A program made the position numbers and the translations under genes. Below the pieces are notes generated by a model, which was not told where the DNA came from, searched no databases, and saw nothing but the letters and a program-made list of their open reading frames with translations. From Planctomycetota bacterium (GTDB lineage Bacteria; Planctomycetota; Planctomycetia; Pirellulales; Lacipirellulaceae), in the NCBI GenBank assembly GCA_024278035.1, contig JAJRUA010000377.1, forward strand, positions 1 to 6,273: a DNA stretch of 6,273 nt, written 5' to 3'. Each line of letters opens with the position of its first letter. The stretch's first letter is position 1. Below, in pieces: positions 1-4,824 of this stretch.

Positions 1-151
1 CATCGTCAGTGGCCGTAGCGTCGATCGTTGCATCGCCACATTACGAGGCAAGATCGAGCCCGACCCACGACAGCCGACGTACATCCGCACTGTGCGCGAC
101 GTGGGTTATCGGTTTGAGTTGTCCGATCCTTCCCGTTCCCCGGGGTATTGA
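1..151 (+). CDS. Response regulator, OmpR/PhoB winged-helix family, C-terminal end only (partial)
   Basis: The reading frame that enters at the left edge (codons from base 2) runs 49 codons to TGA at 149-151 and has no start inside the window. Its product carries the end of an OmpR/PhoB-type winged-helix DNA-binding domain. The recognition-helix end reads GRSVDRCIATLRGKIEPD, the wing begins with PTYIRTVRDVGYRFEL, and a short nonconserved tail SDPSRSPGY follows. The 'R-x-V-R-x-x-G-Y-R-F' hairpin is diagnostic of this family. Such proteins bind promoter DNA after phosphorylation of an N-terminal receiver domain by a sensor kinase; that domain and any partner kinase would lie to the left, out of view. 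The stop is followed 34 bp later by a REP/BIME repeat. Confidence in the family is high; the regulated pathway cannot be judged. Confidence 0.85.
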   Translation, partial: IVSGRSVDRCIATLRGKIEPDPRQPTYIRTVRDVGYRFELSDPSRSPGY

Positions 152-184
152 CACGCGGCGAGGATGGTGTACAAATGAACCCGG

Positions 185-235
185 CCACTCCAGGATGGAG
201 CGACTATATAGCCTCGCCATCCTGGCGAGGAACCG
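185..235. repeat. BIME-like element, copy 1 (two opposed REP hairpins)
   Basis: The first hairpin (185-203) has arms CCACTCCA and TGGAGCGA around loop GGA. It is weakened by two mismatches relative to copy 2. The linker CTATATAG (203-210, overlapping the hairpin edge by sharing the A/C boundary) is followed by a perfect hairpin at 211-229: CCTCGCCA, loop TCC, TGGCGAGG (the arm ends at 229/230). The whole element is an imperfect palindrome centred on the TATA of the linker, so it is two REP units in inverted orientation. It lies 30 bp upstream of the transposase ATG and would be within its 5' leader if transcription starts further left. The sequence after the second hairpin, AACCG, is shared with copy 2. 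Confidence 0.85.
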
Positions 236-264
236 TTTCAATCCACCAACGGAGAATACATCCG

Positions 265-756
265 ATGGCGCAACTCTTGGGTATTCACTGGGTCACAACC
301 ACCCGAGGCACATGGCTCCACGGCGATCCCCGAGGGAGTTGGTGTCAAGGAAAACTCATTGGTCCCGACCCGTTCCTCGAATCGGCCATACGGCGGCGGA
401 GGAGGCGTGACGCGGTTGTGCTCTCACCCGAAGAGTGCGATAAGGTTGCCGAAACGATTCATACTGTCTGCCGACAACATGAACATAAAGTTCTCTCCAT
501 CGTAGTCGAACCGACCCACACGCACGTCTTACTGTCACCGGTTTCCGAGTCGATAACCCGTGTCGTGGCGAGGCTGAAACGACAGACGACGATGGTAGTA
601 CGGAGAGAGCGTGAACAGCGAGGATGCCTCATGCCAGAAGGGTTGTGGTCGCGTGGTCGATTTATTGTTTACATTGACGATCCGCGACATTTGGAAAATA
701 CGATGGCGTACATCGAGCGTCATGCCGGTGCGAGGAAGCTAAGAACCGAATGTTGA
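265..756 (+). CDS. REP-associated tyrosine transposase (RAYT), Y1/HUH superfamily (IS200-like Tnp)
   Basis: Product of 163 aa that would nick and rejoin single-stranded REP DNA through a catalytic tyrosine. It begins MAQLLGIHWVTTTRGTWLHG and continues DPRGSW; the 'T-x-GTWLxGDPRG' block is typical of one group of these proteins. The metal-binding HUH motif reads PTHTHVLL (H-T-H, about residues 94-101). The C-terminal part has LWSRGRFIVYIDDPRHLENTMAYIERH, whose YIERH tyrosine aligns by position with the expected nucleophile (inferred, not aligned). I chose ATG 265 because GGAG lies at 251-254 and the family's first strand follows at once. The frame is also open upstream to a TTG at 148, but that extension would run through the repeat. 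The gene is intact with no frameshift. Function beyond REP processing is not evident. Confidence 0.82.
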   Translation: MAQLLGIHWVTTTRGTWLHGDPRGSWCQGKLIGPDPFLESAIRRRRRRDAVVLSPEECDKVAETIHTVCRQHEHKVLSIVVEPTHTHVLLSPVSESITRVVARLKRQTTMVVRREREQRGCLMPEGLWSRGRFIVYIDDPRHLENTMAYIERHAGARKLRTEC

Positions 757-783
757 GACCGCTCCTTCTGCTCCAGGCCCGTA

Positions 784-834
784 CCGCTCCAGGGTGGAGC
801 GGCTATATAGCCTCGCCATCCTGGCGAGGAACCG
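784..834. repeat. BIME-like element, copy 2 (two perfect opposed REP hairpins)
   Basis: Here both hairpins are perfect. The first is CCGCTCCA (784-791), loop GGG, TGGAGCGG (795-802). The second is CCTCGCCA (811-818), loop TCC, TGGCGAGG (822-829). They are separated by the self-complementary linker CTATATAG (803-810) and followed by AACCG (830-834). Each stem is 8 bp with a 3-nt loop. Compared with copy 1 it differs at three positions (786, 794, 802). Two of those restore base pairs in the first stem, so this copy is likely the better-preserved substrate. It starts 28 bp after the transposase stop. Confidence 0.87.
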
Positions 835-849
835 GCGGAGGCGGCGGGG

Positions 850-1068
850 TCAAAATATCCGCCGTGCCCGTCTCGCAACAATGCGTCCTGTAATTCCCGG
901 CATCCAGCCGTAGGGCGTGTAGCTGTACCGTTCGACGACCGAGTCGGTCGTCGCCCCCGTCCCATCGGCCTCGGTGAGCACCTGCCACTGGTTATTGTAG
1001 TAAAAATAGGTCGCGTGCCGGAGCCTTCGGTCCGGACATTGCGGCGGTTCAGGCCTTGTTCTATAGTG
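850..1068 (-). pseudogene. RHS/YD-repeat protein remnant
   Basis: A minus-strand frame is open from a TAA at 1069-1071 down to TGA at 850-852 (72 codons). It has no plausible start codon or ribosome binding site. Its middle encodes RHATYFYYNNQWQVLTEADG, then a short linker, then VVERYSYTPYGW. The pattern of 'Y-F-Y-Y ... W-Q-V-L-T-E' followed by 'V-V-E-R-Y-x-Y-x-P-Y-G' is the hallmark of the C-terminal YD-repeat region of RHS-type proteins, which are large secreted or surface polymorphic-toxin shells common in planctomycetes. The ends of the frame (RRLRH upstream, ARRARRIF downstream) look random. It is best read as a broken leftover of a much larger gene. The recognisable part spans roughly 880-1012. 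This remnant fills most of the otherwise gene-free stretch 757-1108. Confidence 0.7.
1039..1067 (+). promoter_or_regulatory. Candidate sigma70-type promoter for the thioesterase gene
   Basis: TTGCGG (1039-1044), a 17-bp spacer and TATAGT (1062-1067) resemble a -35/-10 pair. The -10 differs from consensus at one base, whereas the -35 matches only the TTG. Transcription would begin near 1074, giving a leader of about 35 nt before the ATG at 1109. It overlaps the degenerate upstream end of the RHS remnant, on the opposite strand. Sequence match only. Confidence 0.3.
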
Positions 1069-1108
1069 TTAGCTGACGAAGTGTCCCTCAAGTTCGACTC
1101 GATCGCGT

Positions 1109-1627
1109 ATGCCGAAAACGCCTCCCCTACCCGCGGTCCGTCCTTCTGGAAAAACGCCTGATTTGGCGGAGTTGACGGCGTTGTTGGCCAAGGAAATCCC
1201 CCTTTCGGCTCAAATGGGCGTGTCGATCGACTCGTTCGACGAAGCGGGCCTCATGGTGAGCATGCCCCTTGCGCCAAACCGCAATCCACACCAGACGGCC
1301 TTTGCCGGGAGTCTGAACGCTCTTTGCACCATCGCCGGTTGGGGGATGACGCACTTGCTGCTTGAGCAGCTTGGTATTCCAGGATCGACCGTTCTTCGCC
1401 GCAGCTCGATCAAGTATCGCACCCCGGTGCAGACGCCCCGAGTCGAGGCCCTTTGTCTAACAACAACGCCTGACGACCTTGCTTACTTTGTCGATATGCT
1501 ACGGGAGAAAGGGCAAGCGAAGCTTGAGCAAGTGGTGCAGGTCGTTGTCTCCGAGGAAGCCGAAAGGCAAGAAGAACAGCGGCCCGCAGTGCTGTTTGCT
1601 GGTTCTTATGTGGTGCATCGACAGTAA
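1109..1627 (+). CDS. YiiD C-terminal-type thioesterase (hot-dog fold)
   Basis: Product of 172 aa, probably a soluble acyl-thioesterase or acyl-carrier hydrolase of the putative-thioesterase family found as the C-terminal domain of E. coli YiiD. Residues about 24-35 (KEIPLSAQMGVS) open the domain. Residues 50-68 contain MPLAPNRNPHQTAFAGSL, corresponding to the family's 'APLxxNxNxxxTxFGGS' signature, and 'GWGM' follows in the long helix. 'STVLRRSSIKYRTPV' (near 120-134) matches the next conserved strands. The protein stands alone, without the acetyltransferase domain of YiiD, and its length suits a single hot-dog domain plus a 20-residue variable N-terminus. ATG 1109 has no strong Shine-Dalgarno sequence before it. 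It is 58 bp upstream of the Y-family polymerase gene on the same strand. The physiological substrate is unknown. Confidence 0.8.
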   Translation: MPKTPPLPAVRPSGKTPDLAELTALLAKEIPLSAQMGVSIDSFDEAGLMVSMPLAPNRNPHQTAFAGSLNALCTIAGWGMTHLLLEQLGIPGSTVLRRSSIKYRTPVQTPRVEALCLTTTPDDLAYFVDMLREKGQAKLEQVVQVVVSEEAERQEEQRPAVLFAGSYVVHRQ

Positions 1628-1648
1628 AAGAAAGCCGTAAAAAGTTGG

Positions 1649-1677
1649 TTGACTTGCCGTCGCCCTGCCGATACTGT
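1649..1677 (+). promoter_or_regulatory. Candidate promoter immediately before the Y-family polymerase gene
   Basis: TTGACT (1649-1654) is a five-of-six match to a -35 box. It is followed after 17 bp by TACTGT (1672-1677), a weak -10. The predicted start point (about 1684) would be within a few bases of the ATG at 1686. There is also no Shine-Dalgarno sequence, so a leaderless message is possible. No convincing LexA operator (CTG-N10-CAG or GAAC-N4-GTTC type) is visible here. Confidence 0.35.
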
Positions 1678-1685
1678 ACGGGTGT

Positions 1686-2927
1686 ATGGTATCTCTCGAT
1701 TGGCTCTTCCTGGATATGAACGCCTTCTTCGCTTCGGCGGAGCAGCAGATGCAGCCTGCGCTGCGGGGGCTGCCGGTGGCGGTCGTACCAACGATGACGG
1801 ACCGAACTTGTTGTATTGCCGTGAGTTACGAGGCGCGACCCTATGGCATTCGGACGGGGACCAATGTTGGCGAAGCACGGCGGCGATGCCCTGGCCTGCG
1901 GCTTGTTGAGGGACAGCATGAGCATTACGTGAAAATCCATCAGCAAATTATTGCTGCGGTTGAGACCGTCCTTCCGGTGGAAAAAGTTTGCTCGATTGAT
2001 GAGATGGTTTGCCGACTCGATCCCCGGCATCGGCCAATTAAGGAAGCGCAGTTGATTGCGGGCGAGGTGAAACGAGCCATAGCGCGCGACGCGGGGGCCT
2101 TTCTAAAGTGTTCGATCGGTTTGGCACCGAACCGCTTCTTGGCCAAGGTGGCCAGCAATCTAAAAAAACCGGACGGCCTCAGCGTCATCGCGCGCGAAGA
2201 ATTGCCCCGGCGACTGTACGGACTAGAACTCGACGACTTCCCGGGGATCGCTGGCAACATGAAACGGCATCTTGCGAGTCGTGGCGTGCGTAGCACACGA
2301 CAACTTTGTGCGCTGTCGCGCAGCGCGATGATCGAAGTGTGGGGGAGCGTTGTCGGAGCCGAATGGTGGCACCGATTGCGAGGCGACGAGTGCCCCGATC
2401 GGCCGACCCACCGGCGAACCCTTGGTCACTCGCATATGCTGCCTCCTCAATTGCGGACGGACGAGGGGGTGCGTGCGGTGCTGGTGCGATTGCTACACAA
2501 AGCGGCGGCTCGCTTACGCAAGAAAGGTTACGTTGCGTGTCGATTGGAACTAGCGGTTAGCTATACGGACGGTTGGCCCAAGTGGCAAGCGAGGCTTTCG
2601 CTTGGACGGATCCAGGACACTTCGACCTTGCTCAAGGCGCTCGACACCGCATGGCGCGAACGTCCCGTGGGAGGAAGGCCCATTAAAGCATCGGTGACGC
2701 TGACAAGATTGGAGCCTGTGGCGACGGTGCCTCCATCGCTCTTCGCCGAAGAACGACAAGCCTTGCAGGCCGCCAAGACAATGGATGCCGTGAACGCACG
2801 TCTCGGCTCGAGCGCCATGTACTTTGCGTCGATGCACACAACGCGCGACGCCGTGCCGATGCGGATTGCGTTTACGAACATCCCCGAAGTGGATCCGGTG
2901 GTTGAATCGCGGATTCAACCGTCGTAA
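1686..2927 (+). CDS. dinB: Y-family DNA polymerase, DinB-like (translesion synthesis)
   Basis: Product of 413 aa, a low-fidelity polymerase expected to copy past damaged bases. The palm starts FLDMNAFFASAEQ: D10 is the first metal ligand and F15 sits at the steric-gate position that excludes ribonucleotides. YEARPYGIRTGT (49-60) is the finger-region signature. SIDE at 103-106 supplies the other two acidic catalytic residues (D105, E106), so this is not an inactive ImuB-type paralogue. KCSIGLAPNRFLAKVASNLKKPDG (141-164) closes the palm, a helix-hairpin-helix thumb lies at about 185-200 (FPGIAGNMKRHLASRG), and a little-finger domain spans about 245-345. PPSLF (349-353) may be a weak sliding-clamp motif. 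The length is slightly above E. coli Pol IV (351 aa). M1 is firm because D10 follows closely. Damage induction is likely for the family, but no SOS box is seen. Pol IV versus another Y-family subgroup is not resolved. Confidence 0.9.
   Translation: MVSLDWLFLDMNAFFASAEQQMQPALRGLPVAVVPTMTDRTCCIAVSYEARPYGIRTGTNVGEARRRCPGLRLVEGQHEHYVKIHQQIIAAVETVLPVEKVCSIDEMVCRLDPRHRPIKEAQLIAGEVKRAIARDAGAFLKCSIGLAPNRFLAKVASNLKKPDGLSVIAREELPRRLYGLELDDFPGIAGNMKRHLASRGVRSTRQLCALSRSAMIEVWGSVVGAEWWHRLRGDECPDRPTHRRTLGHSHMLPPQLRTDEGVRAVLVRLLHKAAARLRKKGYVACRLELAVSYTDGWPKWQARLSLGRIQDTSTLLKALDTAWRERPVGGRPIKASVTLTRLEPVATVPPSLFAEERQALQAAKTMDAVNARLGSSAMYFASMHTTRDAVPMRIAFTNIPEVDPVVESRIQPS
2900..2920 (+). other. Perfect 9-bp hairpin inside the last codons of the polymerase gene
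   Basis: GGTTGAATC (2900-2908), loop GCG, GATTCAACC (2912-2920) form a perfect 9-bp stem. The stem ends four bases before the TAA at 2925-2927. It encodes the tail VVESRIQP. No T-run follows, so it is not a standard intrinsic terminator; it could protect or pause the 3' end of the message. Confidence 0.6.
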
Positions 2928-2953
2928 CCGTTCACACTCCGGGAAGTAACGAG

Positions 2954-2970
2954 GGCGCCAACTTGGTGCC
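2954..2970 (+). other. Small inverted repeat downstream of the polymerase gene
   Basis: GGCGCCAA (2954-2961) and TTGGTGCC (2963-2970) are complementary apart from one G-T pair, with essentially no loop in DNA (about three bases in RNA). It lies 26 bp after the polymerase stop and has no following T-tract. It is a possible factor-dependent 3'-end structure, but chance is not excluded. Confidence 0.35.
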
Positions 2971-3057
2971 GGAATACTCGAAATACCAAGGGCTTCCTAC
3001 GTGTTTCTCCTGCGAGGGGGGGCTGCTATCGGGGGGCTGACCCGCACCGCTCGCCTT

Positions 3058-3102
3058 TTAGCCCCGGGTCACTGACCTGGGGCTAACGTGATCTGGGGCT
3101 AA
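3058..3102. repeat. Palindromic repeat TTAGCCCC...GGGGCTAA plus an extra half-copy, between convergent genes
   Basis: TTAGCCCC (3058-3065) and GGGGCTAA (3079-3086) are the outer arms of a long inverted repeat. Inside them GGTC (3067-3070) pairs with GACC (3074-3077) around ACT, giving a 13-bp stem with a single G-T pair. A second right arm, TGATCTGGGGCTAA (3089-3102), repeats 3073-3086 with one change. This half-copy contributes the TAG stop of the octaheme cytochrome gene (3099-3101 on the minus strand). It may act as a bidirectional 3'-end structure for the converging genes, although neither strand has a T-run. It also resembles a dispersed genomic repeat. Confidence 0.65.
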
Positions 3103-4796
3103 CCCTCGGTGACCAACGCGTCGCCGACGGCCTCAAGGGCCGCTGCTCGGGCGGGGGCTTCGTCCACCGCTTCGTCCACCGCTTCGGCGGGCGCTTCGTC
3201 TGGCAGCTTGAGAGCCCCCTCCTCAAACCACTTGTGCTCGGGGCGATCGAGGATGTCTTGGATCGTGCCCAAGACCGCTTCGCCCGCTTCGGCATTGCCG
3301 TTCTCAACAGCGTGTTCTGCCAGTTCCTTTGCCTGGGGGATCAGCTCCATGTAGAACCGCTCTGCCACTTCGTACATGCCGTGCCAATGGGCATAGTCGG
3401 GAGCCATCATCGAGGCACCGTGACGTGCGCGGCGACCTTCATGGTGCCAGAGGTAAAACCAAGTCCATTCGATCTCTTCATCGAACTGTGTTGCCGATAT
3501 CAAGTTGGCCTCTCGCAAGGAGCCGATGATCGCCTTGCCTGGCTTGGCAAACTTTTCGTTGAAGTTAATGACAAAGTCATCGTACTGTTTATAGAAACCA
3601 TTGATGTAGTTATTGGAATGGCAGTGGAGACAGACCTGCTTCATACGGTCACGCTTGCTCTGCCAAGTATCGCCCCCATCGGCAAGCAGTTTTTGTCGCT
3701 CGGCTGGATCGGTCGATTTGATAACGGCGTGGTTTTTATCGGTATCCATCACTAGGCTAATCGGTGGCCGGTTGGTCCACGAGATTCTTGTACCCGGGTC
3801 ATGGGTGACGTTGCGATCACGGGAGTTGGCCGACATGTGACAAGTCGCGCAGGTGGGGGCTTGGGAGTAGTCTTCCCCCAGGATCCAATCCTCGGAGTCG
3901 AGGTTCATGTGTTCACGAAGATCGCGGAAGGCGACGCCATGCTTCGATTCGTCGTAAATCTCTTTCTGCGGATGGTCGGGACCAAGGTGGCACTTGCCGC
4001 AATTCTCTGGCTGACGGGCCCGGCGTGGCGAGAAGTCGTGCCGAGAGTGACAGGCCGAGCAGGAGCCAAGCGAACCATCCAAGTTGAGCCGACCGATGCC
4101 CGTGTTGGGCCAAGTGGCGGCGACCAACACCGGTTGGTTATCCGCATTCCGCTTGATGCGGTTGAAGGCCTCCTGGTTCGTGGGCATTCCCTTCTCATCG
4201 GGCTGGAGGTCCTCAAACGTGATGCTGCTTCCGTCGGTTCCCATGAGCGCGACCTTGCTACCGTGGCACTGTTTACAACCCGAGTTGACACTCGCCATGC
4301 CGTTGACAAGGGTCACGTCCTTCCCCGGTGTTTTGGAGTGAGGGTTGAAGGGGATGCGGGAACCTTCAACGGTTTCCGCCAAGATATTGTCGAGCGAGTT
4401 GAGGATATTCCCTGCCTTGGCGTGGTGACTGTGCTGGAACTCGGTCGCTTCCTTGGGGTGGCACTTGGAGCAGTCGAGCGGTGTAACAACTGTGGCGATC
4501 GTGGCGCCAAAGTGCTTGAACGCATCGGCTTCGCCCTCATTGGCTTGGTGGCATTCAACGCAGCCGACGCCCTTTTCAGCATGGGTCGATCCCTCCCAAT
4601 GGTCGATGATTCCGGGTGTTAGCTCGGAGTGACACTTCACACAAGCTGCGGAAGAGGCGGGGACCGCCACATGATGGGCCGTGAGCCCCGCTTCTTGCTG
4701 TTTGCGGAGAACTTCCATCCATTGCACAAAAAGCAACGATCCCAAGAAGACGAAACCGAGGAGAGCAATCAGGACTTGCTTGGCTTTTAGATTCAT
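3099..4796 (-). CDS. Membrane-anchored octaheme cytochrome c, hydroxylamine oxidoreductase (HAO)-like
   Basis: Product of 565 aa. An N-terminal hydrophobic segment (about 7-27) without a clear cleavage site should anchor it on the outer face of the cytoplasmic membrane. Eight CxxCH heme sites follow at residues 52, 79, 109, 174, 246, 266, 316 and 389, the octaheme pattern of the HAO family. The fourth reads CKQCHG and is the position of the catalytic heme in HAO. The C-terminal block HHEGRRARHG (451-460) with APDYAHWHGMYE (465-476) is family-typical, and Y468 is a candidate for the tyrosine that cross-links to heme P460 (inferred). A Glu/Asp/Ala-rich tail (about 533-565) is encoded by 12-bp tandem repeats. 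ATG 4796 follows GAGAAG at 4803-4808. It lies 28 bp after cytochrome b in one operon, so it probably exchanges electrons with that complex. Substrate (hydroxylamine, nitrite, hydrazine or merely electrons) cannot be decided here. Confidence 0.85.
   Translation of the reverse strand: MNLKAKQVLIALLGFVFLGSLLFVQWMEVLRKQQEAGLTAHHVAVPASSAACVKCHSELTPGIIDHWEGSTHAEKGVGCVECHQANEGEADAFKHFGATIATVVTPLDCSKCHPKEATEFQHSHHAKAGNILNSLDNILAETVEGSRIPFNPHSKTPGKDVTLVNGMASVNSGCKQCHGSKVALMGTDGSSITFEDLQPDEKGMPTNQEAFNRIKRNADNQPVLVAATWPNTGIGRLNLDGSLGSCSACHSRHDFSPRRARQPENCGKCHLGPDHPQKEIYDESKHGVAFRDLREHMNLDSEDWILGEDYSQAPTCATCHMSANSRDRNVTHDPGTRISWTNRPPISLVMDTDKNHAVIKSTDPAERQKLLADGGDTWQSKRDRMKQVCLHCHSNNYINGFYKQYDDFVINFNEKFAKPGKAIIGSLREANLISATQFDEEIEWTWFYLWHHEGRRARHGASMMAPDYAHWHGMYEVAERFYMELIPQAKELAEHAVENGNAEAGEAVLGTIQDILDRPEHKWFEEGALKLPDEAPAEAVDEAVDEAPARAAALEAVGDALVTEG
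3157..3204 (-). repeat. Four 12-bp tandem units in the 3' end of the octaheme cytochrome gene
   Basis: GCTTCGTCCACC occurs twice in a row (3157-3168, 3169-3180). It is followed by the diverged units GCTTCGGCGGGC (3181-3192) and GCTTCGTCTGGC (3193-3204). On the coding strand each unit is four codons, giving PDEA-PAEA-VDEA-VDEA in the acidic C-terminal tail. The unit length keeps the frame, so copy number could vary without breaking the protein. Confidence 0.75.
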
Positions 4797-4824
4797 TTTT
4801 TACTTCTCAGTAGGGCCATCTTAC

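Larger units (their letters stand above)
185..834 (+). mobile_element. REPtron-like unit: REP-associated Y1 transposase gene between two BIME-type repeats
   Basis: An intact Y1 (HUH) transposase gene (265-756) is bracketed by two direct copies of a 51-bp double-hairpin element (185-235 and 784-834). The copies match at 48 of 51 positions. This is the known layout of REP-associated tyrosine transposases (RAYTs), which are usually single-copy genes flanked by the REP/BIME sequences they process. I see no target-site duplication or classical IS ends. The boundaries given are simply the outer edges of the repeats, so they are structural and not a proven transposition unit. The unit sits between a response-regulator gene end and an RHS remnant. 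Confidence 0.72.

Noticed and set aside
148..264. Extension of the transposase frame upstream to TTG 148
   Set aside because: It would overlap the response-regulator stop and translate the BIME repeat. ATG 265 has a GGAG at a suitable distance and begins with the family's first strand.
9..410. Plus-strand ORF of 133 aa across the left edge
   Set aside because: It lies out of frame with the recognisable response-regulator end and the transposase, and its composition is Arg/Pro/Ser-rich shadow sequence.
720..1091. Minus-strand ORF of 123 aa over the RHS remnant
   Set aside because: Its translation is low-information and runs through the repeat. The neighbouring frame holds the clear YD-repeat signature.
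1410..2030. Minus-strand ORF of 206 aa
   Set aside because: It is antisense to the thioesterase end and polymerase start, both supported by family motifs, and shows no motifs of its own.
3058..3086. Intrinsic terminator at the palindrome
   Set aside because: Neither strand has a T-run after the stem, so a standard Rho-independent terminator cannot be claimed. It is kept as a palindromic repeat only.
3801..4622. Plus-strand ORF of 273 aa
   Set aside because: It is antisense to the octaheme cytochrome, whose eight CxxCH motifs prove the minus strand is coding.
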